A DNA stretch of 64,000 bases, taken from assembly GCA_918797485.1 (NCBI GenBank), contig CAKKNE010000003.1, forward strand, positions 1,178,001 through 1,242,000, in the 5' to 3' direction. Every line of letters starts with the position of its first letter. The first letter of the stretch is position 1. Under the pieces are notes generated by a model. That model was given only the letters and a program-made list of their open reading frames with translations, did no database searches and was not told the DNA's origin. Positions 19,601 through 32,554 of this stretch are shown here, piece after piece. Source of the stretch: Pelagomonas calceolata (lineage: Eukaryota > Sar > Pelagophyceae > Pelagomonadales > Pelagomonadaceae). The position numbers and the translations under genes are program-made.

Positions 19601-20277
19601 CTTCGCTTTTTTGGCCTTGCCCTTCTTGCCGAGGGCGGCCATCTCCTTCGCGAGGGAGTCCACTTCTTTCGTCGGTGCGGGCGGCTTGTCTTCCGGGAAC
19701 TGCGGAGGATTGCCATAGGTTGCGATCTCGTTTTTTAGTTTATTGGCTGCTGCTTGAATCGGCATGCCCGTGCAGTGGAAGCCGAAGGGGAATAAGACAT
19801 TATATCCTCTCAATCTTTTGAAACCAGCGGCGAACTCCGCTTTCGTGAGTGAGAAGGCATGTCCCAAATGTAATCTCCCGTTCATGTAGGGGTACCTGTA
19901 CGTGCATAGTTACGTTCATACGGTACACTCTCTCGGTACGGTACGACGAGGAGGCGTCAGACAGCATTTGTAAAATGCGAGCCGCGGGCATGGGCGCACG
20001 CGGGCTCCCGGGCAGGTTCGTTCCGCGTACTCGCGGGGCCCGGGACAACCGCGGGCCGTTCCCTGTCTTCTCGCGCGTCATCCCTCGCCTCCTCTCTTCT
20101 CTTGTGTTGTTGGACGCTGCGTCAGGACGGGAAGGTCACGAAGAACTTGGGCTTGCCCTGTTCGGCGTCGGCCTCGAACGTGCCTTCGGTCTCCCACTGC
20201 CGCTGGACCTGGGCTTCCAGCTTGAGGAGGGCATCTCTGCGCGTGTTAGATTTGGGTGGGGCCGGTGGGGTCGCCAT
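16623..20277 (-). CDS. Cytosolic-type leucyl-tRNA synthetase, 1108 aa, three exons
   Basis: Charges tRNA-Leu with leucine. Exons are 20277-20129, 19895-16949 and 16853-16623. Exon 1 (MATPPAPPKSNTRRDALL, to KPKFFVTFP) joins exon 2 to rebuild FPYPYMNGRLHLGHAF with the HIGH-type motif HLGH. The editing domain follows, and KMSKSDGN is at about nt 17790. Length and N-terminal layout match the eukaryote/archaeal cytosolic LeuRS. The last intron is introner-like. Its donor (CAC|GTGCTT) is the only nearby GT keeping frame with the C-terminal DYAAEVGLGAFDDVLPF exon, so that boundary is less certain than the first. Confidence 0.92.
16854..16948 (-). mobile_element. Introner-like intron near the 3' end of the LeuRS gene
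   Basis: Contains CGTCGCGTCGATGGCGTGG, the introner core, and ends in GACGCAG. CCTTTACG and CCTTTACA copies lie inside both ends and may be remnants of a duplication, but the element ends are eroded. Confidence 0.6.
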
Positions 20278-20469
20278 CGTCGCACGCGTCTCGGTTTTGC
20301 AGTGCTCTCCGTGTGCTGCTGCTTGCTCGCAGTTCAACGCTCGCGCAGCGACTGGCGTGCGGTGAGCGGGTATCGCTGTGCTTCAAGACCACGTGCCGTG
20401 TCCCAGACAGCGATCTATGCTCGGAAGCGATGCAAACACGCGGATTTTTGCGCAAGCCTCGCCATCGGG

Positions 20470-20487
20470 CTAGCGGTAAGACACTAG
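20470..20487 (+). promoter_or_regulatory. Intergenic CTAG motif, copy 2
   Basis: CTAGCGGTAAGACACTAG, the shortest form (no spacer bases), followed by CAAG and a T-run. It sits in the 520-bp divergent promoter between LeuRS (start 20277, minus) and the Fused-type kinase (start 20798, plus). No other gene is seen in this gap. Confidence 0.65.
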
Positions 20488-20797
20488 CAAGTTTTTTTCG
20501 GGACTTCATGCAAGCGTCCGAGCATCCTCATAAAATGGCTACGCCGCTCTCACAGTCGCTCCACGGGGAAATCACTAGAACCCGCTTTGCAAAACAAAGT
20601 TTTGAGTGCGCCGTCGGCCGCGCCGTTCCGCACGCGCGCCAGCCACACCTCTGTGCCACGGGCAGTCCCGCGGCAGCCCCGCGGCGGCACTCCGGCACGG
20701 GCGACGCGTCGGGCAGCCATCACTGCGCGCGCCGCTTCCACAGGCCCACCAGACGGCTACAAGAGCGGCCGCGCCGGGGCAGCGCTACACACAAGCA

Positions 20798-23700
20798 ATG
20801 CCGCGCGCCGCGGAGGTGCCGCCGGCGTTCGCGAGCGGCTCGCACGACAACTATATTGTACTGGAACGAATTGGTGAAGGTAGTTTCGGCAAGGTCTACA
20901 AAGGACGACGAAAACACACGGGCCAGACCGTCGCGTTGAAGTTCATCGGCAAGCACGGCAAATCGGAAAGAGATTTAAGGAACTTGCGCCAGGAGATCGC
21001 CATCCTCAGCGCTTTAGATCATGAGAACGTCGTGAAGATGTTCGACTATTTTGAAACTGAAAGAGAATTTTGTGTCGTGACGGAGTTTGCTAGAGGGGAG
21101 CTGTTCGAGATCCTCGAGGAGGACGGGACCTTGCCGGAAGAGGCGGTTCGAGATATTGCTCGTCAGCTAGTGAAGGCGCTGCACTACTTGCACTCGCAGC
21201 GCATCATCCATCGGGACCTGAAGCCGCAGAACGTTTTACTAGGAGCGAATGGCCGGGTCAAGCTATGCGACTTCGGCTTCGCTAGAGCGATGAGTATGGA
21301 TACCATAGTATTGACATCTATAAAAGGTACACCCCTGTACATGGCTCCGGAGCTCGTCAAGGAGCAGCCCTACGACCACACGGTCGATCTGTGGTCCCTC
21401 GGAGTTATCTTATTTGAGTTACTGGTGGGCCAGCCGCCGTTCTATACGAACTCGATCTACTCGCTCATAAACCACATCGTGAAGGACCCCGTGGTCTTTC
21501 CTAGTCATGTTTCTGAAAGATTTGAATCATTTCTGAGCGGTCTGCTAAGGAAGGACCCCCGCCGGCGACTCGCGTGGCCCGAGCTTCTGGAGCATCCGCT
21601 GGTCCAGGATACTGATGAGGATAGACAGAAACAAGAAGAGGAAACGAGGTTCTACGAGGGCTGTGGGGGCGCGGGCCCGCCGCGCGGTCGACTGGAAAGG
21701 TTCGTCGCGCGATTGGAGACGACGCCGATGGATACGACGGAGGACCCCATGCCGCCGCCGCCGCCCCGCGAAGTACGACAAAGGGAGGCGCGGCCGCCGG
21801 CGCCGCCGCCCGCGCACACTCAGGGTTTGGACGCGGCGCGATCGGCCCTCCGGAAAGGTACTATATCCTCACTGAGAGACGCGCTCTCGGCGTGCGCCGA
21901 CGCTGATTTTACAGATGACTGGAGTGACACGGTAGAAGACGTGTGCCAGAAGGCGGTTGAAATGGCGACTGCATGTCGGCGCGGGCCGCGGGAAAAGCGA
22001 GACCCTCCCGCAAAATTACTGGGGGGCTGCTGCCGCGTCCTCGAGAAGGCGTTGCAACACAAAGCCGCCAATGCTTGCCAAGCTACGTTAGATTTAGCTT
22101 CGCAACTCGTACGAGCGCCGCCGTGGTTGAGGGATAGAGAAGGCGATTCCTCGAAGCCCTTCGTCGCCACGTCCGCGCGCTGGGCCCTCGCGGCGTCGCT
22201 CCGCAAAGCTCTTCTGGAAGAGGAAAACGGGTCCGACCCTATCATAAGGCAAGCCGCTTTAAGGTGCGCCATCTCTGCTTTAAAACGAGCGACGCCCGCG
22301 ACGCTCGACGTCTTGCTGGCCCACCAGCTCCCTCGAGCATTGGCAGCTCGGATCACGGGCGACGACGCCCTATCAGCTGCCAAAGCTTTGGCCTTGTTCC
22401 TGGAGCCGCCCTACAACGGCCACTGGAAACCGCCGTCGCCCTTTCCCTTGTCTATTGTCGGTGACGAAGATGATGATTCTGCATTAAGGAGCGCCGACGG
22501 CGTCTCCACGTCCGTGCGGGAGCGTTTTGCATTAAGACGACGCGTGGAGAAGGCCGTCGCGGAGGCGGTTGGAGATGATGCGCAGTCCGAGTCCGCGCGC
22601 GGCCTCTCCGCCTTGCTGGAGGCGACTAGCGACGACGCTTCCCGAAGATTGGTGTTGAGGACCATCGCGCGCTGCGCCGCCGCATCCACAAATTCCGCTC
22701 GAGCATTGGCTGCTTGTGGCGTCTGGTCCACGTGTTGTGATATTGCGACGAGCGATACTCCTTATGCCTCTGGATTGAGCCTCGCTGCTCTGGGAGCCAT
22801 GGCGAAGGCCGACGCATTAAGTCCAGACGCAACTCTACAAGCGGTCGAGGCGGCGAAGCAGGTGCTAAACGGCGGCTCCGACGACGCGCGCGTCCTGAGC
22901 GCGGCGACCGGTTTATTGGATGGGGCGTTGCGGGCCGCTCGTTCCCGAGCCGACGCCCACGCCAAGGCGAAGAACGAGGACGAGGACGCGCTGAAGGGCC
23001 CGAACGCCGTCGCTACCGCTGTTCTCAAAGCCGCCGCGGCGCCGAAGGCCCTGCAGGCCGTCTGGCGCGTCTTGACCTACGAAAGTCCACGCATAGAGCA
23101 CGAGACCGATTCTGATGGAGACTCGGACGACGACGGGCGGGGCTCGCGCGAGCTCGCTTCAGCAACACTGCTGGACGGCGGACGATTAGGTGCGCGGCGC
23201 TACGGGTTGTTGGACGCGCCGCTGCGCCTGTTGACGCACTCGGCGGCGCTGGTGCCGTTGATCGGCGCGCGCCTGACGGCAGCTAAGTTATGGAGGCCCC
23301 TGATCGACCAACTGTCCCGAGGCGGCGCGAACGAGCTGAGCCCCGGAGGGGTGGTGGCGGGCCTGGGCTGCGTCAAGGCGATGCTCGACGCGGCGCCGGC
23401 GCGCGACCGGCCCGCGCTCATCTCCGAGAATAATGGGGCGCTCGCGCGCGTCTGCGCGACGTGTTGCTCGCCGCCTTATTTAGGTAGGGTGGCGAGATGG
23501 CCCGAAAACGCCGACGGCGGCGCGTCCGGCGTCGGGGCGTGCTTGCAGGCCGTGGCCCAGCTGCTGCGAGCAACCTTGGCGCGGGAGGGCGCCGCCGCCG
23601 CGCAGGCCGGCGCGACGCCGCCCGCGGGCCCGTCGCCCGACGTCGCCGCGGAACCGACCCCAAAAACGGAGGCCGAGCAACTACGGATAGCTGTTGATGA

Positions 23701-24682
23701 TGCTCGTATTGCGAACGCCGTGGCGTCCACGCTCCATCGGACCGGCGCCGCATCCAAGGACAACAATCTGTTGGTCGTGGTCAAGCGGCTGGACGGCGCC
23801 GCGCTCTGCGCCGCGGCGGAGTTGTTATCTAGGCTCGCTTTGGTGGGAGCGCCGGTCACGGGCGGCTGCGCGCGCGCGGACGCGCCCAAGGCCCTCGCGA
23901 CGGCGGGCGCCTTCGACGCGTCGTCGCCGCCCAAGGCCGTCGTCAACGCGCTGCTCGTGGCGTCGCAGCTCGCCCGGACGGCGTCTCCCGGCTCGGGCGA
24001 CGGCGCGGCGTGCGAGAAGGCGCTGAAACGGGCGACGCTCGAGCGCTACCTGCCTCGGCTTTTGAGATCCGAGGACGCGCAGACGCGCGCCAAGGCCTGC
24101 AACCTCGTGGGTAATTTGTGTCGCCACTCGGCCGCGTTCTACCCGGCTTTAATCGAGGCGCGGCACGGCGAGGAGAGCGCTCTATCTTGCGTGATACGCT
24201 GCGCCTCGGACGACGACGGGGCCACCCGAAAGTTTGCCTGCTTCGCCCTGGGCAACGCGGCGTTCCACTCGTCGGATTTGTATGCTGCATTGGAACCGGG
24301 CGCGCCGCCGCTCTGCAGTTGCCTCGCGAACGACAGCGACGAGAAGGCTCGGGCGAATGCCGCGGGCGCGCTGGGCAACCTCGCGCGCAACGGCGGCGGC
24401 CTGGCCGCGGCGCTCGTCGCCGCCGGTGCCCCCCGGGCGCTCGTCGCCGCGGCGCGCGAGGACGCCGCGGCCGGTCCTCGGCGCATCGCGCTGTTTTCTT
24501 TGGGCACATTGGCGGCCTGGAGCGCCGTGCGCCGCGTCCTCGAGGTGGAGCCGCTGCGCTCGGCGCTGTCTACGGCGCTCGCGGCCGCGGACAAGTCGCG
24601 CGACGCTACGCAAAGGAAGTATTCGGCGCGCGTACGCTCTAAGCTCGCCGCGCCGGCGTCGGACGCTGTTGTACCGGGGTAA
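20798..24682 (+). CDS. Fused/STK36-type Ser/Thr protein kinase with C-terminal ARM/HEAT-like repeats, 1294 aa
   Basis: The N-terminal kinase domain is complete: [11 protein letters not shown] loop, VALKFIGK lysine, [10 protein letters not shown] helix C, HRDLKPQN catalytic loop, DFG, and GTPLYMAPE. Its sequence style ([31 protein letters not shown]) matches Fused/STK36/TIO kinases. A long C-terminal region of Ala/Leu-rich helical repeats follows, as in that family. Fused kinases act in cilium central-pair assembly in animals and in cytokinesis in plants. The start MPRAAEVPP lies after a long open leader; ATG 20606 is in frame but its leader is arginine-rich and unlike coding sequence. Single exon. 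Confidence 0.9.
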   Translation: MPRAAEVPPAFASGSHDNYIVLERIGEGSFGKVYKGRRKHTGQTVALKFIGKHGKSERDLRNLRQEIAILSALDHENVVKMFDYFETEREFCVVTEFARGELFEILEEDGTLPEEAVRDIARQLVKALHYLHSQRIIHRDLKPQNVLLGANGRVKLCDFGFARAMSMDTIVLTSIKGTPLYMAPELVKEQPYDHTVDLWSLGVILFELLVGQPPFYTNSIYSLINHIVKDPVVFPSHVSERFESFLSGLLRKDPRRRLAWPELLEHPLVQDTDEDRQKQEEETRFYEGCGGAGPPRGRLERFVARLETTPMDTTEDPMPPPPPREVRQREARPPAPPPAHTQGLDAARSALRKGTISSLRDALSACADADFTDDWSDTVEDVCQKAVEMATACRRGPREKRDPPAKLLGGCCRVLEKALQHKAANACQATLDLASQLVRAPPWLRDREGDSSKPFVATSARWALAASLRKALLEEENGSDPIIRQAALRCAISALKRATPATLDVLLAHQLPRALAARITGDDALSAAKALALFLEPPYNGHWKPPSPFPLSIVGDEDDDSALRSADGVSTSVRERFALRRRVEKAVAEAVGDDAQSESARGLSALLEATSDDASRRLVLRTIARCAAASTNSARALAACGVWSTCCDIATSDTPYASGLSLAALGAMAKADALSPDATLQAVEAAKQVLNGGSDDARVLSAATGLLDGALRAARSRADAHAKAKNEDEDALKGPNAVATAVLKAAAAPKALQAVWRVLTYESPRIEHETDSDGDSDDDGRGSRELASATLLDGGRLGARRYGLLDAPLRLLTHSAALVPLIGARLTAAKLWRPLIDQLSRGGANELSPGGVVAGLGCVKAMLDAAPARDRPALISENNGALARVCATCCSPPYLGRVARWPENADGGASGVGACLQAVAQLLRATLAREGAAAAQAGATPPAGPSPDVAAEPTPKTEAEQLRIAVDDARIANAVASTLHRTGAASKDNNLLVVVKRLDGAALCAAAELLSRLALVGAPVTGGCARADAPKALATAGAFDASSPPKAVVNALLVASQLARTASPGSGDGAACEKALKRATLERYLPRLLRSEDAQTRAKACNLVGNLCRHSAAFYPALIEARHGEESALSCVIRCASDDDGATRKFACFALGNAAFHSSDLYAALEPGAPPLCSCLANDSDEKARANAAGALGNLARNGGGLAAALVAAGAPRALVAAAREDAAAGPRRIALFSLGTLAAWSAVRRVLEVEPLRSALSTALAAADKSRDATQRKYSARVRSKLAAPASDAVVPG

Positions 24683-25156
24683 GTATAGTCGTTTGATTTG
24701 CAGCGAGGGTTTGTCAAGTTAACGTAGCAGGCCCTGCGGCGGTCGTGGTGGCTAGGCGGCCTAGCTCTAAGCAAAGCAACGTGCGTCGTGGCCGCGACGA
24801 TCGTGTTTTCCCCTGCCGGTGGCGACATCAGTTATCCGGAGCGCGGTATAGGTGCCGCGAAGGGTAGTTTGGAGGATGTTTTGCCTTTGGAGTTGTAAAG
24901 AGGAGTCCTTGGCCAATAGGATTGAGGCTCACCGGCGTCGGTCCGCGGTGCGATTCGCTTTGCTGCTAAAAGGGCTCCTGCGCGCGCCGAAGAGCTGGCC
25001 GCAGCACGGCAAACTGCTCGAACACAGCGCCCGGTAACACAGCTCGCCGTGAGCGGCGCCGCGGCGGACGCCAGAACGCGCCGCGCGCTCAGTGAGCCGA
25101 TCTCTCCAGCACACGAACAGCGCTATATACGCGACGCGCAGCGAAAAATAGCAACC
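24683..25156. other. Intergenic region, nothing recognised
   Basis: A 474-bp gap between the kinase stop and the SMCHD1-like start, both on the plus strand. No gene or shared motif was identified. A long minus-strand frame crossing it is the shadow of the SMCHD1-like coding sequence. Confidence 0.4.
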
Positions 25157-28100
25157 ATGAGTCGAGCCCCGACCGGCGGCGACTCCGACAGCGACGAGGA
25201 CATGGACAAGGAGTACCAGATCGAGCTCCTCTACCACGCCGCCGACGCCGCCGACGGCGAAGTCCAAGCCGAGCGCCTCCGCGTCGATGCAAAGTCGACG
25301 TGGCCCGACGTCAAGAAGTTCGCGCAGCAGCGGTCGGGCCACGCCGACTTCGCGCTCGAGGACGAGGACGGCGGCCGGCTCGGCGCGCAGACGCCGCTCG
25401 CGTGGATCCGCGCCGACCAGCAGGGCCGGCCCTACCGGCGCGCGGTGGTGAAGCGCCGCGGCGTCGACGCGGACGGCGTCTTCGAGCGGCGCGGCGTCGT
25501 GGCGCCGGCGCACGTGGGCCTCGTGGCGAACACGATCAACGCCGGCATGGACACGACGACGCTGCTCAGTGAAAGTATAGAGAACTCGGTGCAGCACGGC
25601 GCGACGCTCGTCAAGATTTTCATCGACCCCGTGCGCGCGCAGCGTCTCCTTTTTTTCTCCTTGCTTTCCTTGGTTTCCTGTCTCTCCTTTTTTTCCTTGA
25701 ATACCTTGCCTACCTGGTAAACTTTGACGACCTCCCGGACGTGCGCGGCGATGCCGTGTGAAACGGTTCCGTGACGGCGTCACCCCACGCAGGCGGCGCG
25801 GCGCATCGTCGTCTTCGACAACGGCGATGGAATAAGACCGGAGCACATCGACGTCCTCGCCAAGGCCGGCGCGTCGACGGTGCGCGACGACGAGATCCAG
25901 GCGCCCGTGCGCGGCGCGCTCCTGGCGCACGAGGCCGGCGGCGGCCGCGGCGGGCGGAGCCAGGGGAGCCGCAGCAGCGCCTACAGCCACCGCGAGTTCG
26001 GCCGCCTGCGGGCCGAGTGGGGGCGCTACGGAGTTGGGAGGTACGCGCAGCTCAACGGCACCGAGACCAAGGTGCGCTTCGTGAGCGTCGCCAAGGGCGT
26101 GACCAAGCTCATCGTCTTCGAGCAGGACATGGCCGAGATGGCGCACCAGAAGACGATCACCTACGACTACCACGTCTACGACCACGGCACGCGCGAGTGC
26201 GCGCGGGAGATCGCCGGGGTCAACAAGCTCGTGTACGACGACCGGAATGGCACGCCGCCGGCCGCCGACGACCCGGACGTGCTCGACCGGACGCTGCGCA
26301 CGTCGGGCGTCGGCAACAAGTCCTTCACGTGCCTCACGATCGACAAGGTCGACGCGGGCTTCTTCGACGACTGGGCGGCGAACCGCGCCGAGAACCTCGC
26401 GCTGCTCGCGGAGAAGTACGTCCTGCACCTGGACGGCAACGCCGGCGAGGCCTCGCGGAGCTGGCTGCGCGCCTGCGGCGTGCTGCCCGCCGAGGACGCC
26501 AACGCCCGCATCGTGAAGCTGAAGGTCGACGGCGTCGACCTCGGCGAGTCGGGCGAGATGAGCGAGCGCGACGTGGGCGTCGCGAACCGCTTCGCGGACC
26601 TGGCGCGCCTCGCCGACCTGCGCGAGGCCTTCGAGCAGAAGCGGCATTTAGATAGGTGGGTGCTGCGCGAGGAGGGCCACAGCACGGCGCGCGCCGACCT
26701 CGCGGCGCTCTCGGTCTACTTCCCCCAGGAGAACGGCATGGACACGATGCCCGAGGGCGTGCGCGAGCACCGCACTCTGGTATTATGGAACGGGCTCTTC
26801 CTCCGCGACGAGGCCATCGCGGCGTGGCCCTACGCGGCGCCGCGGAACCACCGCGGCCAGGTCGCGCCGGGCGACGCCAAGCTCGACAAGCGCTGCGTCA
26901 CGGTGCTCTACCTCGAGTCGACGCGGCTCTTCGCGCCGGAGATCCACAAGCGCCACCTCCGGCCGCACGACGCCGCCTACAAGCGCCTCGCGGACGAGCC
27001 GCCCGCCGGCGACGACTTCACGCGCGATTTACGAAACGCGCACCGCGACCGGCTCCGGCGGTGGACCGAGGAGTTCGACGAGGAGGAGCGCTATCCGATG
27101 GAGGCGGGCTCGTACGACTTCGTGCAGTACGGGGCCGGCCAGAACGTGACCTACCGGCGCGTCGGCAAGAGCCTCCTGTACCGCAGCGACCGCTACCAGG
27201 TCGGCGACATCGTGCGCTTCGCCCTGACGGATGAGAAGAGGAGGGAGGACCAGAGCCTCGGCGCGGGCCGCATCGTCGCCTTCATCTGCGACGCCGAGCA
27301 GACGAACACGAGCGGCTTCTTCATCTGCTCGAGCGTCCTCGCGCCGCGCGACGATGCCGCCGGCCAGACCTTCGTCATGGGCTTCAGCCAGCGCGGCGCG
27401 GACCTCGCGGCGCTCGAGGCGGCGGGGCCGGCCCGCTGGAGCCGCGACCTCTACGTCGCGTGCCCGTCTAATAGATTACGCGGCGCCAAGCTCGGCGCGG
27501 ACGAGCTCAAGGCTGCCCTCGACGACGCGAAGAAGCAGTTCCCCGCGAAGGTCCAGCTCGTCGAGTGCGGCACGACGAAGCTGAAGCCGGCGGAGACGAA
27601 GCTCGCCGCGGAGCCCTTCACCCGCTTCGATCGCACGCTCTACACGTCGACGCCGGTGCCCGAGTTCGCCTTTACGCTCCTGGCCTTCAACGCGAAGACG
27701 AAACATTTGGACGCCAAGGCGTGCGCCGACATCGAGCTCGAGCTCGTCGCGCGGCCGCCCAGCGGCGCGGAGGACTGGAGCGACGCCGTCGTCGTCGCGA
27801 CGGGCGGCTGCGACGCGGGCGGCGTCTTCCGCCTGGCCAAGCCGGAGCCGCTCGACGAGATGGGCGAGTGGCAGTTCCGCGCGCGGCTCCGCGAGACGCC
27901 GAACGCCGTCTGGACCGCCCTCGCGAACTGGGAGCGCGCGCCTCGCGAGGAGCAGAAGCAGGTCAAGAAGAAGGACCGGCCGAAGTTCTCGCTGGACACG
28001 CTCGCGCGGCGCGACGACGACGCGCTCGCCGGCCTCCAGGGGTCCGAGCCGCCGTTCTCGCGCGCGGTCGAGTGCAAGCTGAACCCGTCGGAGCCCGTCC

Positions 28101-31100
28101 AGCTGACGTGCTCGCTGCCCAAACGGTCGGAGGTGCACCTGGACGCGGCCGTGGCCGACCTGACCGTCACGTTCCAGGATTCGTTGGATCAGACGGCCGC
28201 CGACGCCCAGCAGCGCGTCTCGCCCAAGGACTACGACGTCACGGGCGAGCACTCGCGCGCGTGGATCGAGGTGGACGGGCGGGAGCCCTTCGCCCTGGAC
28301 CTCTCGGCGTGCCGGCTCGCGCGGTGCCGCGGCGACGGCGCGCTGACCCTGGACAACCTCGTCGTGCCGGCCGAGGCCGTGCCCGCTGACGTCCTGCTCC
28401 CGGCCGCGGCCGAGCTGCACCTGGAGCTGCACCCCGTCGTCGACGGCGAGTACGAGTACGTGACGTACGTCGCAGACGTCGTGGCCGGCCGGACGCAGGC
28501 GTCGCCGCGCCGCGTCTTCCGAGCGCTGGACAAGACGTTCCAGAGCCTCGTCGAGCTCGAGCAGCACGTCAACATGCAGGACAACAAGTGGCTCGTCCCG
28601 CGGACCGTCGCACCGCTCGCCCTGACGCTGACGAGCGCGCCGGCGAAGCTGAGCCTGCGCGACGAGCGGGCATTGATGGACCTCGAGCGGCCCTTCATCG
28701 CGACGTGCGTCTTTGAGCTCGTGACGGCGTCGGGGCACTTTATCGACGCGAAGGCGGTGCCTATGGGCGCCGCGGTCGTGGGCGACGGCTCCGTCAATAT
28801 AACCCACCACGGCGCAGCCGAGAACAACGACGACGGCTCCGTCACGCAGAGCTACCTGATCGACGGCGCGGACCTCGGCTGGAGCGGCCAGGTCCGCTTC
28901 GACGTCGACGACACGCTGTTCCTCACGGCGGAGGCGTCGACGGGCGACAAGAATGTCCGCGTGTCGGTGCTGACGCAGACGGGCGACGCCGTCGAGGAGG
29001 AGGTCGACGCGGCATCGCCGGGCTGGGTCGCCTGCGCCGAGGACGCGCGCCACCGCGTCGCGCTGGGCGCGCTGGACCTCGCGGAGGTCGGGGCGACGCA
29101 CCTCCGCGTGGAGGTCGTCGACGGGGCCGGCGCCGTCGACGCGCGGGCCTGCGGCGCGAGCCAGGCGTGGCTGGTCCTCAACAGTCCCGACGGCGCCAAG
29201 CACAAGACGAAGGTGTGCGCGCCCGTCCTCGACGGCGTCGCCGTCCTCGAGCTCGGGCGGCTGGCGTCGTCGACGTCCAGGGGCATCAAGGAGCAGCGCG
29301 AGGCGGGGAAGTTCAGCTTCCAGATCGTCTTCAAGAACTCCGAAAACAAGGACGTGCTGACGTCGCGGGGCATCTCGCTACCGCTCAAGGCCGGCGCGCC
29401 GGACTCGGTGGACGTCGACGACGAGGCGTTCCAGGCGCTGCTCGACGCGGGCGACGACCGCGGCCTCCTGACGCTCGGCAAGCCCGCGCCCTACCTCTGC
29501 CTCGTCGTCCGGGACGAGGCGGGGACGCGCCTCGAGAGCGACCAGCTCGCGGGCCTGACGGCGACGCTGACCTGCGCCGACGCCTGCCACACGCTCCGCG
29601 AGGCGCCGACGGACGCGCCCATCGACGGTAGTTCGATGACGGACGCCGAGCCCGGCGCCCTGCCCGGCGGCTGGAGCGTGCTCTCGGGCTGGGACGCGCC
29701 GCCGGAGGTCGAGGAGGGCGCCCGGGGCTGGCCGATCAAGTTCCGCCTGGCGCTGGCGGGCGGCGACGCGCGGCTCGAGACGTCGTTCGAGCTCCGGTTC
29801 CGCAACGGGCCGCTCGCCGAGGTCCAGGCCGCGGCGCTGCCCGGCGGCGTGCTGAGCGTCGAGGTCGGCGAGATCTTCCAGGGCGATGACTTCTTCAGCC
29901 TCAAGGACGAGTCGGGCAACCCGTTCCGGGACGACCCGACGGCCGACGCCGACGCGCCGCGCGGGCCCATGTTCGACGTGGCGATCGAGTGCGACGCGCC
30001 GGGCCTCGACCTCGAGCTGCAGCGCGTGGGCACGAAGAAGCCGAAGAAGGGCAAGGGCAAGAAGAAGAAGGCCCCGGCGACGGACGCGCCGGAGCCGGAG
30101 ACCGCCGGCGCCGTCGTCGTTCCCGTCGGCGCGGCGCTGGAGACGCTGACCATCCCCGAGTGCCGCGTCGCCGTCGCCGGCGGCGAGTTGAGTCAAGTGG
30201 TCGAGGCGAAGCTCGTCCTGCGCGCCCGCGCCGAGTGCCCCGCCGACGCGGCCGCGCTGCAGCTCGACTTCATCCCGGTCCGCGTCGCGCCCTCGTCCAA
30301 GGTCCGGACCCTCGAGATTTTTAAAAGGGAGAAGGACCAGATTGGCGCCGAGGACGGCGAGGTGCCCGCCGTGGGTGCGGACCCCGAGGCGATGGGTTTA
30401 GATCGGCTGTCGGATGGCGACACCTTAGAAGTGCCCACGGGCCGGAGCGTCCTCGACGTGCTCCAGCTCTCGGGCATGTGCGAGGACGGCCAGCTCGCGA
30501 CGCGCGACGAGGAGCGGCGCGAGAACTTCCGGGGCGACCTGCGGTGGCACCAGGGCGAGAACGACCCCAACCCCAAGGGCTGGAAGAAGATCGACAAGCT
30601 CGCCCAGGTCGACCCCTCGTGGTTCTGCAAGCTCATGCCCGACGAGACGCGGCCCATCCGCTTTGGCATCATCGACCAGGACACGAAAAACGTCGAGAGC
30701 CACACGACCCTGATCCTGAAGCGCGTCGCGGGCCAGGCGCAGCGCATCACCTTCAAGGAGGCCGACACGGACGACACGGACGACGGCGAGCGCGGGTCCT
30801 CGGCTCGCTACGAGGCCGAGGCCTGCGACTCCCTGGCGAACTCGGCGCACCGCTGCGCCTGCGCTGCGCGCCTCACGACGAGCACGACGAACGACGCCGA
30901 CGACGACCTCGCGAACCTGTGCCAGCTCGAGGTGCGGCGGTGGGTCAAGGGCTCGGACCCGGCCGACGCGACGGTCGACCTCCTGAGCCTCTCCGACGGT
31001 GCGAACGACGTGGCCGTGGCCCTCGAGGAGACGGACGCAACGTTCATCGAAGTGCGGCTCGTCGACGCGACGGGCAACAAGCAGCCGATCGAGGACCTCC

Positions 31101-32482
31101 GCGTCTCGCTGGCCATGAAAATCTACCCGCAGAACGGCGAGGACGACGTCGATGGCCAGCTCAACGTGGCGCGGACGGTGGAGCTGCGCCTCGAGAACGA
31201 GCTCGGCCGCGCGGCGCGCGAGGCCAAGACGGAGGGCGAGCGCGCGGCCCAGGTCGAGTACGACCGGGCGCGCGCCGCTGTGACCGCGCAGAGGCAAGTT
31301 GTCGAGGGGCTCGTCGACGAGCAGCGGGACTACCAGCGCGCGGTCGAGCGCGCCGCGAGCAAGGAGGATGCGCGGCGGGCACACGAGGCCGCGCGCCAGG
31401 CGACGGCCGCCGCCGAGGCCGCCCGCAAGGCCGTCGAGGACGCGGACGACGCCCCGCTCGCCCGCGAGCACCGGTTCAGCTCGGACCCGCAGATGCACGA
31501 GAAGCTGAGGACTTTCCGCGCCGAGCTCGTGCGGCAGCTGCACCGGGCCGGCCGCGCGCCGTCGGAGCTCCGCGGCTTCACGAGCGAGCTCGCGACGGTC
31601 GAGGACGACTCGGACGCGGACTGCTGCGCCCATCTCGCTGGCGCGAACAAGCTCTATGTCGGGTCGAGCGACGCGCGGGTCATCGCGCAAAAGCTCGCGA
31701 AGAGCGGGAAGTACGGCGCCATCAGCGTCGTCGACCTGTCGCTCGCGGGCCCCACGGAGAGCTGGAACGCCGAGCGCCACGCGCCCGTCGACGCGAGCGA
31801 CGCGGGCTTCGGGGCCGTGTCCGCAATCCTGCGTTTATCAGCGCAGCGCTGCGACCTCGAACAGGTCTTCCGAAGGCAAATTGGGCAGGCGATCATCTTC
31901 CCGGACGACGAACGGCTCACGGCCGCGGACAAAGCGCGGGGCGTGGCCCCTTTCAAGCGCGTGTCGCGCGAGAGCCCGGCCATTGTAGCGAAGACCAAGG
32001 GCCAGATCACCATCGGCGTGGACGCGCGGCCGCCGCCCTTCGTCTTCGCGAGCCCGGGCGACGGCCAGCTCGAGGCCGCCGAAAAGCGGCTGCGCGACGC
32101 CCGGGCCGCCGAGGACCGCGCCGAGGCCGACTTCGAGGCGTACGCTGATGTGGCCGAGCCCCCGGCGTCGGACGTCGAGGCGCGGCTCGCGGCCGCGCGG
32201 GCCGAGCTCGCGCGCCTCGAGGACGACAAGCGCGCGAAGAAGGCCGCCCGCAATGGCGCGCTGGCGCCCCTCGACAACGCCGAGGAGGCGCCGCGGAAGC
32301 GCAAGGAGATTCCGGACGTCCAGGGCGCGCTCGCGAAGAAAAAGAAGGCGAAGGCGAAGAAGCCGGCGGCGGCGCGCAAGAAGAAGCGCGCGCGAGACGC
32401 CGACGAGGAGCCGTCCTCGCCGAAGCGCGCGCGCGACGAACCGGACGACGCCTGGGAATTCGACGGCGGCGTCGACGAGTGA
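25157..32482 (+). CDS. SMCHD1/GMI1-like GHKL ATPase with SMC-hinge domain, 2387 aa, two exons
   Basis: Exon 1 is 25157-25630 and exon 2 is 25793-32482. The 162-bp intron (GTGCGC...CACGCAG) is phase 0 and interrupts the ATPase. N-terminal ubiquitin-like region (residues ~16-90), then a GHKL ATPase: SESIENSVQHGA (N box), FDNGDGI restored beside the splice (G1), WGRYGVGRYAQ (G2). A long region of repeated beta-rich modules with little similarity to anything follows. Near the C-terminus a coiled coil (~1955-2040) leads into an SMC hinge (~2080-2225; AGANKLYVGSS, LEQVFRRQIGQAIIFPD), a second coil, and a lysine-rich nuclear signal. This architecture is that of SMCHD1 (animal chromatin silencing) and plant GMI1 (DNA repair). 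A chromatin role is inferred. Confidence 0.88.
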
Positions 32483-32554
32483 TCCTTTCTCCCCATCCTC
32501 CCCCGCTCACTAAGACGAGCATTCACGATTTAGTAGTACTACAACTTAGATATA

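Noticed and set aside
27476-29203. Long minus-strand frame (575 codons) opposite the SMCHD1-like gene, and a similar one at 30425-31780
   Set aside because: These are composition effects of G/C third positions in a GC-rich gene. They are Arg/Val/Leu/Glu-rich and have no domain or start context.
32007-32522. Arg-rich minus-strand frame at the 3' end of the SMCHD1-like gene
   Set aside because: It mirrors the lysine/alanine-rich tail codons of the real gene and has no independent support.
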